A stretch of DNA of 64,000 nt from Terriglobia bacterium (GTDB lineage: Bacteria; Acidobacteriota; Terriglobia; JAIQFV01): NCBI GenBank assembly GCA_020072965.1, contig JAIQFY010000001.1:186001-250000 (forward strand). The letters run 5' to 3'. Positions 36,053 through 45,209 of this stretch are shown in pieces (position 1 is the stretch's first letter; every line of letters begins with the position of its first letter). The position numbers and the translations under genes were made by a program. A model generated the notes under the pieces. That model was not told where the DNA came from. It made no database searches and saw only the letters and a list, made by a program, of their open reading frames with translations.

Positions 36053-36738
36053 AACTTAATATGGAAATCGTGTCTTTGGAAAACGACCACCGACGCATGG
36101 TCGAGTTCGAACCTAAGCTGCTCATCTGCGCGGAATTTTCCGGCTGGAGGCAGGTCTTGGGCGGGGATCAGAAGGCATCGCTCGAAAAGACGGAAGGCTA
36201 TCTCCTGGAAGGAACCCCTCACTTCTTCCCCGTCTCCCCGTACCTGCTGACCAATGAGCACCGGATCGTTGTCCAGGGCAAGCATACGTCGGGCGAAGTG
36301 GAATACGTCGCCCTCAAATTCGAAGATGAGGTCTATCTTACGGTCGGGAGCGATCACTGCGACCGTCAGGCAGAGGCCTTTTCAGTGGCGAAATCCAAGC
36401 AGCTCTGCCCGAAAGTCATGGCGCGACAGATGATCCTTCACCGGGAGATACGCCCTTACCGGGACGAGCTGAAGCTGAGTTCCTTCGTGGCTTCATATGA
36501 CCGCAAAGTGCCCTACCAGTCCGCTTTCGTCGCCGATCTGATGCGGTTGGGCTCGCTCATTCGCAGTTGCCCGTTGAACATCGACCTGAACGGAGCAGTG
36601 ATGTTCTCCGGCACCGTCCCAATCATTGCCGATATGCCAGCCTACGCCTCGCATTTTTACTTTCAAATGGAGCTGGCGAGATTCAAGCTGTCCATTGCCC
36701 ACGACTACACCATTGAAGTGTTACCCGAGGCTGTGTAG
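36049..36738 (+). CDS. DUF2848-like protein
   Basis: The 229-residue soluble protein contains VSPYLLTNEHRIVVQG, VGSDHCDRQAEAFSVAKSKQ and LCPKVMARQMI. These resemble the DUF2848 family, a distant relative of fumarylacetoacetate hydrolases. The SDHxDRxxE pattern may bind metal, which is inference. The family's reaction is not established to my knowledge. It overlaps tsaE by 4 bp (ATGA) and is followed by the M16-like gene, so it belongs to the nnr-tsaE operon. Confidence 0.6.
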   Translation: MKLNMEIVSLENDHRRMVEFEPKLLICAEFSGWRQVLGGDQKASLEKTEGYLLEGTPHFFPVSPYLLTNEHRIVVQGKHTSGEVEYVALKFEDEVYLTVGSDHCDRQAEAFSVAKSKQLCPKVMARQMILHREIRPYRDELKLSSFVASYDRKVPYQSAFVADLMRLGSLIRSCPLNIDLNGAVMFSGTVPIIADMPAYASHFYFQMELARFKLSIAHDYTIEVLPEAV

Positions 36739-36741
36739 CCG

Positions 36742-39606
36742 GTGTGGGCGATGATGTTTCAGGCAGGTTCCATGTTCCAGTTGGTCACTTCCACGAATCG
36801 ATCAAATCGAGGTTCCATTTCCGTAGGGCGACGAGGCTCGTCGCCCTACCCGTTTTCCATCCACAAGGATCCGCTCCGACGGATTCTCTTCTCCATCCTG
36901 ACGCTCGCTGGCGTGATCCTTCCCGCGGGCCTTCTCGCCCAATCGACCCCGCCACGTACGCGCAAGCCGGGCGCCACGGCGACCAGGGAATCTACACAGC
37001 CCACGCCCCCTCGTCTGATTGGGAATTTCAAATCGCGCGAGGACCATGGACCCTATTCCAAGGTCGTCTACCGAAATGACCTGGTATTGATCGTCAAGGA
37101 ACACCATGCCACGCCGTTGGCCTCCCTCACCCTGCTTTTGAAGATTCCCGACCTTGCGCCCACTGCCGAAAACGAATTACTGCTCAGAATCGCGGCGATG
37201 ACTGTTCTTCCAGCGAATGAGCCCCTCGAGACGAACAACCCGGGGGCGTCATTCAATTCGCTGGGAGGAATTACTCAGGCTGAGGTGACTCCAGACCGGA
37301 TCGAGTGGACAGTTACCTTCCCGGCGGAGGCATTGCAGAAGATATATCCACTGGTCGTCCAGAGACTCCTCAAAGCGGAACCTTCCCCAGGATTGGTGGC
37401 TTCTGCGCTGAAAACCTTGTCTCGACCCGATGGATTAAACAGTCGCGGGATTGGGGGACGCGAGTTGTTCGTCCTGACGGGCTACCCAGCATCGAGTGCT
37501 GTCCCATCTGAAGCCACACCCGATCTCTTGAACTCGCTGAAACAGTTCCTCATCCGCTCGCTCCAGGCGCCTCAAATGATTGTTTCAGTCGTCGGTGATT
37601 TTGAGCGCGAGCGGGTGATTCAGCAGGTCGGAGAAAACTTCCTCAAGCTTCCGGAACAACCATCGAAAACCAAAACCACACCGGCCTCCTCAACCTCCAA
37701 GCCCGCGTTCCACTACACCCTTCTTCAATCCACGGACGGGCTGGCAGGCGTAAACTACTATTTCCATTCGAAACCGGATTGGACTCCAACCTTCGCCGTG
37801 CTCTCCTCCCTTCTCGCCCAAGGGGAAATGTCTTCCCTTGGACACGATCTGATTTACCAGCGCGCTTTGGCCTCCAATCTTAATGCTGATGGATTGCGGG
37901 TCAACGGCGAAAATTTCTTTGCAGTACACTTCTCGTGTCCTTCCGGGGCCCTCGATCAAACCACCGTGTACCTCCTCGCACGCCTTCGCCAGTTTACGAA
38001 CTCCCTTCCCTCCGAAGACGAGATGCTCAGAGCACGTCGGCAATTTGCCCTGGCGTGGGAACTGGCGAATCGAGCGCCATCCGCCGTCAGTAAGCGTTTG
38101 GCGGAATACGAATCCGGGCGTGGTTACCTGGCCTACACGTCCGTGTTGACGGATCTCGAAAAGGTAACGGCGGAGGAAGTATCAAAAGCTGCGTCCGGAT
38201 TATTCACGCTGGACACCGCGCACGCCATCGAGCGCTGGCCCCTGGCTCTCGCCTCGAGGACCTTTACTCCCGAGAGTTACCGCGATTTTGTCGAACTGGC
38301 GGTCCCGCGTGCGCTGAACAAGATTGGGAAGAAAGCGGAGCAGGCGAGCGCCAACCTGCCTGCATCCGCGGAAAGACCCGCCCCCTATGTAGGCAACCTG
38401 GACCGTAGCCAGTTGAAGGCCGAGCCGTGGAACAGATATTCCATCCTTCGGGGACCGAATGTCTTCGTCAACGAATTCCACTTATCACCTCTGGTTATCA
38501 TCGAGCTACTTTATCCGGGCGGGCAATTCTTCGAATCGAACGACAATGCGGGCATGACCGCGCTCGCCGTCAGGTCTTCCATTCAATCCGCGAAGGACAA
38601 GACCCACGACGAGTTGTGGTTCCAACTGGAGTCTCTGGGCGCGACCCTTATACCCATTGTGGAGAACGATCTGTTTGGCTATGCCTTGATCACCCCGCCT
38701 TCAACAGCACCCGCCTGTATTGACCTCCTCTTGGAGATGCTCCTGGAACCGAGATTCTCACCCGAGGATGTCGCCGCTGTGAAGCCGCAGCTGCTCGAAA
38801 CACTCCAATCTCAACTCGATTCTCCGCGGAGGTTTGCAGCCGACAAACTGAGAAGTACTTTTTTCAGTCACACCGACCTCTACCCTTCACTCGCCAAGCG
38901 GATGGCCAATGTCCGGAAGGCAACAGAAAAAGACGTTTCGGCCTGGTGGGATCGCATCCAAAAGGATATTCAACCGACCTTGGTCATCCTCGGAGATACT
39001 CAGGGGACTGAGTACGTCGCGCCCTTTGCCCGAAAACTCAGCAGCTCGAAATGGAAACCGGGGGCGTTTGAGCCGCTTCAATCGATTAAGGCGCCCAAAC
39101 TGCCGGCAATGGTCCAGGACTCCAGTCCGACCGCCCTGTCTTCCCTGCTGATGATGGGTTTCAATGGTCCCGGATTCGGCGTCCAGGACACGGACGTGAT
39201 TGAGATCGCGAAGTGGCTTTTCAAGGACGTGTTCAGTCACTCCGGTGTGACCGAATTTTTTTACCTGCGCTCCTTTGAAGGCGACCGCGATGAGAGTGCG
39301 GGTGACCCCACAGTCCTTGCGAACCAGGCTCTGGGGCAGATGTCGGCCTTGCTCGCCAGCAACACCGCCGTGCCCGCCGCACAAAAAATGTGGCAAACCC
39401 ATCGGAGGTTGCAAGACTTGGATTCCCTCTTCAAAGGACTTACATTCTTTCGACGTTCATTTGGCTCCTCCGATGTCGAATCCGCCGGAAAGGCAGAGCA
39501 GACCGTCTCGCAGATGACAACCTCCCAACTCCGGCAAGCACTCGCCGCCATTTTCCAGCCGCAAAACATGCTGGCCTGCTTCGTGACCCCAGCTTCCCCT
39601 CACTGA
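36742..39606 (+). CDS. M16-family-like protein lacking the zinc-binding motif
   Basis: The protein has up to 954 residues, with an export signal near residues 45-67 (RRILFSILTLAGVILPAGLL) and two halves built like M16 insulinase-type peptidases. The second half, with NDNAGMTALAVRSSIQSAK and SLGATLIPIVENDLFGY, is a typical M16 C-domain. The place where active members have HxxEH reads ENELLLRIAAMTVL, with no His-x-x-Glu-His. It is therefore probably a non-catalytic member or partner subunit. The start is unclear: GTG 36742 or ATG 36751, 36754 or 36772 all lie before a 27-bp palindrome (36823-36849), which must then be translated. It starts 3 bp after the DUF2848 gene. Confidence 0.75.
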   Translation: MWAMMFQAGSMFQLVTSTNRSNRGSISVGRRGSSPYPFSIHKDPLRRILFSILTLAGVILPAGLLAQSTPPRTRKPGATATRESTQPTPPRLIGNFKSREDHGPYSKVVYRNDLVLIVKEHHATPLASLTLLLKIPDLAPTAENELLLRIAAMTVLPANEPLETNNPGASFNSLGGITQAEVTPDRIEWTVTFPAEALQKIYPLVVQRLLKAEPSPGLVASALKTLSRPDGLNSRGIGGRELFVLTGYPASSAVPSEATPDLLNSLKQFLIRSLQAPQMIVSVVGDFERERVIQQVGENFLKLPEQPSKTKTTPASSTSKPAFHYTLLQSTDGLAGVNYYFHSKPDWTPTFAVLSSLLAQGEMSSLGHDLIYQRALASNLNADGLRVNGENFFAVHFSCPSGALDQTTVYLLARLRQFTNSLPSEDEMLRARRQFALAWELANRAPSAVSKRLAEYESGRGYLAYTSVLTDLEKVTAEEVSKAASGLFTLDTAHAIERWPLALASRTFTPESYRDFVELAVPRALNKIGKKAEQASANLPASAERPAPYVGNLDRSQLKAEPWNRYSILRGPNVFVNEFHLSPLVIIELLYPGGQFFESNDNAGMTALAVRSSIQSAKDKTHDELWFQLESLGATLIPIVENDLFGYALITPPSTAPACIDLLLEMLLEPRFSPEDVAAVKPQLLETLQSQLDSPRRFAADKLRSTFFSHTDLYPSLAKRMANVRKATEKDVSAWWDRIQKDIQPTLVILGDTQGTEYVAPFARKLSSSKWKPGAFEPLQSIKAPKLPAMVQDSSPTALSSLLMMGFNGPGFGVQDTDVIEIAKWLFKDVFSHSGVTEFFYLRSFEGDRDESAGDPTVLANQALGQMSALLASNTAVPAAQKMWQTHRRLQDLDSLFKGLTFFRRSFGSSDVESAGKAEQTVSQMTTSQLRQALAAIFQPQNMLACFVTPASPH
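36823..36849. repeat. REP-like palindrome inside the 5' end of the M16-like gene
   Basis: GTAGGGCGACGAG and CTCGTCGCCCTAC flank a single G. It lies in frame before the signal sequence of the M16-like protein, so it would add about nine residues (VGRRGSSPY) to the leader. Confidence 0.7.
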
Positions 39607-39752
39607 ATCCAGGATTCTCCTCTGCGCCTCGGCGTCTCTGCGGTGAACAGGGTTTGCTTTTCAGACTTCGAGAAACTCCTTTCATTTACGCCCGTCCCCC
39701 TCAATGATAGAATGATCGCCTTAGCCAGAAAAGGAAAGGACGTCTATAACCC

Positions 39753-40769
39753 ATGTTGATCGTGATGCGGTCGCATGCCACCCCGGAAGAGATTCGCAAG
39801 GTTTGTGAAACCATCGAGGAGATGGGGCTGAAGGCGCATCCTATCCCGGGCGCGGAACGAACTGCCATTGGGGTGACGGGCAACCAGGGAGAGGTCGATG
39901 TCGGCGCCCTCGAGGATCTCCCCGGTGTCGTCGAAACCATCGCGGTCTCCAAGCCCTACAAACTGGTCAGCCGAGAATTGAAGCCCGAGGACACCATCGT
40001 TCGGGTGGGCAACACAGCCATCGGGTGCAAAGCCTTGGCTATTATGGCCGGCCCCTGCGCGATTGAAAGTTATGACCAAGCCATGACAGTTGCAGAGGCG
40101 GTCAAGAAGAGTGGAGCCCGGTTTTTCCGCGGCGGCGCTTACAAACCCCGGACTTCCCCGTACAGCTTTCAAGGCCTTGGCATCGAAGGGCTGAAAATAC
40201 TGGCTAAGGTTCGGGAGGCCTTTGATCTGGCAATCGTGACGGAGGCGGTCGATCCCGAGAGCCTGGCTGCCGTGGATGAATATGCCGACATGATCCAGAT
40301 CGGCGCGCGCAACATGCAGAACTTCTCGCTGTTGAAGCTCGCGGGCAAGGCTCGCAAACCGGTGCTTCTGAAACGGGGAATGTCGGCGACTCTCGATGAG
40401 TTTCTTATGGCGGCGGAATACATCATGTCGGAAGGGAATTATCAGGTGGCCTTGTGTGAGCGCGGGGTCCGAACCTTTGCGGACCATACCAGGAATACGC
40501 TGGATCTGAGCGTGGTTCCAGCCGTCAAGCGGCTTTCGCACCTGCCGATCATCGTCGATCCCAGTCATGGAACAGGCAAGCGCGATAAAGTAATCCCGCT
40601 GTCGCGCGCTGCCATTGCGGTGGGCGCTGATGGCTTGATCATTGAAGTGCATCATCAGCCCGACCATGCCCTCTCGGACGGGGCCCAATCACTTTATCCG
40701 ACACAGTTTGAACGCCTGATGTCGGAGATCGGCCAAATCGCTCCCGTGGTGGACCGTACCCTCACCTGA
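39753..40769 (+). CDS. aroF: 3-deoxy-7-phosphoheptulonate (DAHP) synthase, AroF/AroA-Bacillus type
   Basis: This is the first enzyme of the shikimate pathway. The 338-residue protein has an N-terminal ferredoxin-like regulatory domain (MLIVMRSHATPEEIRKVCET) and the type I-beta barrel: MAGPCAIESYDQAMTVAEAV, FFRGGAYKPRTSPYSFQGLG, QIGARNMQNF, VLLKRGMSATLDEFL and PIIVDPSHGTGKR. Length fits the class that carries an N-terminal feedback domain. It stands alone, with an AGGAAAGG ribosome site. A dispersed-type motif (CTGCGCCTCGGCGTCTCTGC) occupies the gap before it. Confidence 0.95.
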   Translation: MLIVMRSHATPEEIRKVCETIEEMGLKAHPIPGAERTAIGVTGNQGEVDVGALEDLPGVVETIAVSKPYKLVSRELKPEDTIVRVGNTAIGCKALAIMAGPCAIESYDQAMTVAEAVKKSGARFFRGGAYKPRTSPYSFQGLGIEGLKILAKVREAFDLAIVTEAVDPESLAAVDEYADMIQIGARNMQNFSLLKLAGKARKPVLLKRGMSATLDEFLMAAEYIMSEGNYQVALCERGVRTFADHTRNTLDLSVVPAVKRLSHLPIIVDPSHGTGKRDKVIPLSRAAIAVGADGLIIEVHHQPDHALSDGAQSLYPTQFERLMSEIGQIAPVVDRTLT

Positions 40770-40782
40770 TCGATTGACTCCC

Positions 40783-41922
40783 ATGCTGAAACAAAGTTCC
40801 CATTTTGGAACGTGGAGGTTTGTTCGCTGTTTCTTGAGCTTGGCGAGCGGGATGGCTCTGCTGCTGCTCATCGCTTGCGACGACAGTGATTCTCCTCCGA
40901 CCACCCCGGCAGAAGGGACACATTTCGCCTACGTTTCAAATGGACTGGGCAATTCGGTCTCGATTCTCGACTTGAGGTCCTTTCACGTCGTGAAGGAGTT
41001 GCGCGTGGGCAAGAGCCCCACGGGCGCGGCTGCGTGTCCTCAATCGAAGTATGTGTTTGTGGCGAATACGGATTCAAATTCCGTTTCGGTGATTGATTCC
41101 TCAAAGCAGGAGGTCGTCCGGACCATCCCGGTTCACTCCAAACCTTTTTATGTTGTTTTTACGCCGGATGGGAAAAGGGCATTCGTCCCCAACTCCGCAT
41201 CGAACGACATTTCGGTGATTGACGTTTCGAAACTGGCGGTCGAGAAAACCATCCGGGTCGGCGCTGGGCCGACGCAAGCTCTCATGAGTCCGCATGAGCC
41301 CACTCTTTATGTGGCCTGCTACGGCGGCGCTCAGATTTCGGCCATTGACACAACGGACCTCCGGTTGATGGCCACGATTCCGGTGGTGGCGCACCCCACA
41401 TCCCTCGCTATTCTCCCCGATGAATCAAAACTCTTCGTCTCGAGCGCCGATACGGGCCAGGTGGCCGTGATCGATGCTTTGAAGAAGGAGCGGATTGCGA
41501 CCCTGTTGACAGGAAAAGCCCCGGTGTTTCTGCGCCTGAAGCCGGACGGGGGCGAGTTGTTTGTCAGTGATTTTTCGAACGACACCATTTCCATCATCAA
41601 CACCGCCGCCAACGACATCTCTTTGACTTTTCCCGTAGGAAAGCAGCCCAACCAAACTGCGGTCACCAGCGACAACTCCCGGTTGTTTGTAGGAAACTAC
41701 GGCTCCAACTCGGTCCTCGTCTTCAACGTCGACGAGCGCACGGTTCTCAATTCGATCCCCGTGGGGGCCGGGCCCGACGCCATGGTGCTGACCCCCGGCG
41801 ATCGATATCTGCTGGTCGTCAACTCCCGCTCGAACGACGTCTCCGTGATCGACACCGCCACCAGCCAGGTTTTCACTGTCCTCCCGGTCGGCCCCTCCCC
41901 GCGCGCCATCGCGATTCAATAA
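40783..41922 (+). CDS. YVTN-type beta-propeller lipoprotein
   Basis: The 379-residue protein has a lipoprotein signal (MALLLLIACDDSD, Cys near residue 31). It has about seven repeats of the 40-residue YVTN/NHL-like propeller, such as FVANTDSNSVSVIDSSKQEV, FVPNSASNDISVIDVSKLAV and LVVNSRSNDVSVIDTATSQV. It is likely anchored to a membrane and exposed to the periplasm or surface. No enzymatic residues are visible. It starts 13 bp after aroF, so they may be cotranscribed although functionally unrelated. Confidence 0.85.
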   Translation: MLKQSSHFGTWRFVRCFLSLASGMALLLLIACDDSDSPPTTPAEGTHFAYVSNGLGNSVSILDLRSFHVVKELRVGKSPTGAAACPQSKYVFVANTDSNSVSVIDSSKQEVVRTIPVHSKPFYVVFTPDGKRAFVPNSASNDISVIDVSKLAVEKTIRVGAGPTQALMSPHEPTLYVACYGGAQISAIDTTDLRLMATIPVVAHPTSLAILPDESKLFVSSADTGQVAVIDALKKERIATLLTGKAPVFLRLKPDGGELFVSDFSNDTISIINTAANDISLTFPVGKQPNQTAVTSDNSRLFVGNYGSNSVLVFNVDERTVLNSIPVGAGPDAMVLTPGDRYLLVVNSRSNDVSVIDTATSQVFTVLPVGPSPRAIAIQ

Positions 41923-41959
41923 GGATCTTCCTCGTCCGTCGGTTGCCGCCAGCGGATTG

Positions 41960-42027
41960 AAATTTGGGTTTTGGAATTTGGAGTTTGGATTTTATTTGGA
42001 TTTTGGGGTTTGGAGATTGGAATTTTG
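41960..42027. repeat. TTTGG-type low-complexity tract
   Basis: A degenerate tandem run of TTTGGA/TTTGGG units occupies about 68 bp after the YVTN gene. The sequence is strongly G/T-rich on the plus strand. Confidence 0.7.
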
Positions 42028-42305
42028 AGGCAGCTTCGACAAACCTCCCCTTCGCGTTACATCTTCCTCTGCCGCCGATTATTTCCCCTTGAAATCTGCC
42101 GAAGCGCGCCCTACACTTCGAAGTGGCCAGGCGACCCCCTGTCGGGCCCCTCTTCTCATCACGGTGATTGGCTGGCCGTTGTTGGTCACCTGTTTTTCCT
42201 CGTTGCCATTCCAGGACGGATTGGCACTTACCCTACGGAGGCTTGATGAGTATTGCGAGGGATATTCTCGTTTTCTCCTTCTCCACTCTAGTTCCTGTGA
42301 CGATC
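42028..42305. other. Gene-free stretch before the GGTAGCC repeats
   Basis: No supported gene. A 22-codon frame at 42246 ends at the edge of the repeat (stop at 42309-42311) and could be a decayed 5' end, but there is nothing to confirm it. Confidence 0.4.
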
Positions 42306-42522
42306 TGGTAGCCCCGCCACCGTTCTTGTGGCGGGGGCGTTTCGGCGCAGCGTGCCAGAGCGCAGAAGTTATGGTCAGATTATGGAAGAGCCCCCGTTCT
42401 GGTAGCCTCGCCACGCTTTTTTGTGGCGGGGGCTTCTCGTAGCGGCGTGGCACAATCCGGCAGTTGTGGTTCGATTCACGGAAGAGCCCCCGCCGGGCAA
42501 GAGACGCCCGGTGAGGCTACCA
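42306..42522. repeat. GGTAGCC terminal-inverted-repeat elements, one partial and one complete
   Basis: The complete unit (42400-42522, 123 bp) starts TGGTAGCCTCGCC and ends GGTGAGGCTACCA, an imperfect 13-bp inverted repeat. A partial, diverged left portion (42306-42399) precedes it in the same orientation. Both contain a GTGGCGGGGGC hairpin arm and GGAAGAGCCCCCG. The same family forms the array at 50002-50329. No protein is encoded. Confidence 0.8.
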
Positions 42523-42709
42523 AAGCAAATTCGGGGTGCGGCATACGAGCGTTCTTTGCACGTGTGCGCACTCCTGTGAGAGAGGGTAAGCCATGAGGTT
42601 AGAGATCATTCCGATTTTTCATCACGGACATCGTAAGCCGCGGCGGATTCGGAGAGACAATAATTGGTTGGGGAAACTGAAATCAACTGTGGTTACTGAG
42701 GAGGAATGT

Positions 42710-43627
42710 ATGCGGTTTCTTAAGATTGGCACTCTTCTCTTGTTATTGGTCGTTGCGACAAGGGCTTATTCCCAGGGCTCACAAACGACCAAGCCGGACC
42801 CCCAGTCCGCCACCCAGACTCAATCGACCCCTCCGCCAGATCAGCGCGTGAAATCACCGCTTGGTTTTGGGTTGGAAGACGGGACTCCCGTCAAACTCCG
42901 TCTCAGTCGAACCATCTCGTCTGCAGACGCCCATGTCGATGACCGAGTCGATTTCGAGGTTCTAGAAGACATTAAAGTTGGTGAGGTCCTGATGATACCT
43001 AAAGGTGGAATTGCCTGGGGGACAGTGACTGAGGCTCAAGCGAAGCGAAGAATGGCGCGTGGCGGAAAATTAAACATTAATATTGATGCTGCCCGACTCC
43101 TCTCGGGCGAAAAAGCCGCCTTGCGCGCCGTCAAAGAAGTCAAAGGAGGCGGTCATACCGGTGCGATGACGGGCGGTATCGTTGCCACCAGCATCGTGTT
43201 CTTTCCAGCGGCCCCATTCTTCCTATTCATGCACGGCAAGGATATTACTATCCCAAAAGGCACGGAGATTACCGCTTACATCAATGGCGACATGAGCTTG
43301 GATCCAAAAAAATTTGAAGCCAAGCCAGCAGGTGAAGCACCGTCAACAGCTGAAGTTCCATCCACCGCGGCGAAACCGATGGACGTCAAGCCGAACGCTG
43401 AAACATCCGCCGTTTCCATAAGGTCTTTACCTGACGGCGCTGAGATAACGGTTGATGGAAAGTATGTGGGGAGTACCCCGTCCACTTTGCAGCTCACGTC
43501 AGGGGATCACACGATTTCTATTGAAAAATCAGGTTTCAAGGTGTGGCAGAGGACGATTTCGGTTACGGCCGGAAGTTCGATTACAGTAGAGGCGAATCTC
43601 GAGAAGATTCCTGAGCCAAACCCATAG
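42710..43627 (+). CDS. Secreted PEGA-domain protein
   Basis: The 305-residue protein starts at ATG 42710 behind a GAGGAG ribosome site. The signal peptide is MRFLKIGTLLLLLVVATRAY. The middle has a beta-rich module (LRLSRTISSADAHVDDRVDF), a possible membrane or hydrophobic segment (GGIVATSIVFFPAAPFFLF) and KGTEITAYINGD. The last 70 residues form a PEGA domain (VSIRSLPDGAEITVDGKYVG and TLQLTSGDHTISIEKSGFKV). PEGA domains occur on cell-surface proteins. The frame opens at 42593, but the upstream codons have no signal. The stop codon abuts the 43.6-kb repeat. Confidence 0.8.
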   Translation: MRFLKIGTLLLLLVVATRAYSQGSQTTKPDPQSATQTQSTPPPDQRVKSPLGFGLEDGTPVKLRLSRTISSADAHVDDRVDFEVLEDIKVGEVLMIPKGGIAWGTVTEAQAKRRMARGGKLNINIDAARLLSGEKAALRAVKEVKGGGHTGAMTGGIVATSIVFFPAAPFFLFMHGKDITIPKGTEITAYINGDMSLDPKKFEAKPAGEAPSTAEVPSTAAKPMDVKPNAETSAVSIRSLPDGAEITVDGKYVGSTPSTLQLTSGDHTISIEKSGFKVWQRTISVTAGSSITVEANLEKIPEPNP

Positions 43628-43646
43628 AAAACATAGAGAACATAGA

Positions 43647-43738
43647 GTGCCAGGTCTCTGCAAATGGCAATTGAGTAGTAACAGAAACGATCTCTTCACA
43701 ATCGCAAGGAGCAAATTACGATTGCAGAGACCTGACAC
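43647..43738. repeat. 92-bp MITE-like element, copy 1
   Basis: The ends GTGCCAGGTCTCTGCAA and TTGCAGAGACCTGACAC form a 17-bp terminal inverted repeat with one mismatch. The element lies 19 bp past the PEGA gene stop, between a CATAGA-rich left flank and CCCCCATT. Copy 2 at 45210-45301 has the same length and flanks. The rest of the gap to 43967 shows no gene. Confidence 0.85.
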
Positions 43739-43967
43739 CCCCCATTCTCCCTTCGTCAATCATCCTGGGAGCGATTGTCGGGAGAATGCGTGTCGCCGCC
43801 CTACTTACGATTAAGATTTAAGGATCCTGAGCAAATTCACATGGACATGGCGAAAAGGTCTTCAAACAATTACAGCAGCCTGGACCTGCGCGCCCGGGTC
43901 TCACGTTTTTACTAATTTCTGGGAGTGCCAACAGGTCCCTGTCCCGATCACAGAACAAGGAGGCACT

Positions 43968-45119
43968 ATGCGGATTAAGCTGATCTTAGCGTTAGCACTT
44001 CTGGGACTGCTTGTCATAAGCACCTCAATGCCTGGCCAGACCTTTTGGACACATAAGGACCTGGTGTTCGGGCAGGTGGCTGCCGGCGGCGGGTATGAGA
44101 CGGTGATTAATGCCACCAATCGAGGAACCCTCGCTTACAGCGGGACGATGTACCTTTTCACTGGCGAGGGTCAACAGTGGAATCCAACGGTTAATGGTAC
44201 ACCCGTGAGCAATGGAGCCGTTTCGGTCTCAATTCCCCCGGGAGTCACACGGAGTTTTCACATCACGGTCAACGGCGGTGTCCAGGCCGGAATGGCTCTC
44301 ATCATGACACCAAGTGCAGCGAATGACAATTTCTTGGAGGGCAACCTTACCTATTTTGTCCACTCAGGTTCTTCGGTAATTGACAGCATCGGAGTTCCTC
44401 CCTCTAATGAGTTCTATCTGTCCACAGTTGCTTTCGAAGACTTTTCGACCATCGCCCTCGCCCTGAACAATGGAACGGCCGATCCATACCGAATCGCGCA
44501 AATCACCCTCAGGCTTTTTAATGAGAATAATCTCAATGTGGCGACGAAAGGCCTTATCCTTGGATCGGTGTCGCGTACAGCGATGTTCCTGAGTGAGTAT
44601 TTTCCAGGAACAACTTTAGGTCGCGGCCGACTTGAGATTTCGACCCCTTTTAATCCCATCTTTGGAACCGCCCTGACGCTTGTGAATAATCAGTTCTCTT
44701 CTCTACCGCTGGCTGGTTCGCCGCGTGCCTACCGGTTTACTACAGACACACCCGCCTTCGGAATAACGACGGAGGGAGATGCCAGCCTGTGGGCGGATGG
44801 TGTTTATGTCAGGGGCTACGTCCGATTCACTAGTCTCAATGGTTCTCCCCTCACTTCTCCGGAGACTTATTTCTTGGCTGGCCGGTTAACTGAGAGCACC
44901 TTGAGAGTGTCGTTTTTCGCAGATAGTAATAATGTGGTCTTCGGGGGCACGTCCGCGAATGTTTACATAAGGATAGTCAACTTCGCTTTCTCAGCGAGCT
45001 CCCTGAATGATGTTAATGATATCTTTGTGGTGACGTGGGTAGATCCCACCTTCTCGGGGGGCACTTATGCTTACGGCACTACTCGGACAGGGACGATGAC
45101 GATGAACCGGACCAATTGA
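43968..45119 (+). CDS. Secreted protein of unknown family, 383 residues
   Basis: It starts at ATG 43968 behind a strong AAGGAGG site. The signal peptide is LILALALLGLLVISTSMPGQ. The remainder is beta-rich, with NATNRGTLAYSGTMYLF and SIPPGVTRSFHITVNGG resembling immunoglobulin-like or choice-of-anchor domains. I recognise no family. It lies between the two 92-bp repeat copies, so the gene and its flanking repeats could have moved or been duplicated as a unit, which is inference. Confidence 0.65.
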   Translation: MRIKLILALALLGLLVISTSMPGQTFWTHKDLVFGQVAAGGGYETVINATNRGTLAYSGTMYLFTGEGQQWNPTVNGTPVSNGAVSVSIPPGVTRSFHITVNGGVQAGMALIMTPSAANDNFLEGNLTYFVHSGSSVIDSIGVPPSNEFYLSTVAFEDFSTIALALNNGTADPYRIAQITLRLFNENNLNVATKGLILGSVSRTAMFLSEYFPGTTLGRGRLEISTPFNPIFGTALTLVNNQFSSLPLAGSPRAYRFTTDTPAFGITTEGDASLWADGVYVRGYVRFTSLNGSPLTSPETYFLAGRLTESTLRVSFFADSNNVVFGGTSANVYIRIVNFAFSASSLNDVNDIFVVTWVDPTFSGGTYAYGTTRTGTMTMNRTN

Positions 45120-45209
45120 TCGGTTCTCAACACAGGGAGAGTTGCTGGATTCAAAGGTGGGTGTCCCGACTCTTCAATCCGCGGGAGACTAAAACATAGA
45201 AAACATAGA

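Noticed and set aside
42089-42442. 117-codon plus-strand frame
   Set aside because: Its second half is the GGTAGCC repeat family and its first half has no protein features.
43529-43759. Minus-strand frame similar to another at 45071-45358
   Set aside because: The two share sequence only because each translates a copy of the 92-bp repeat.
43841-43915. 24-codon frame beginning ATGGACATGGCG
   Set aside because: No ribosome site, no recognisable features and too short to support.
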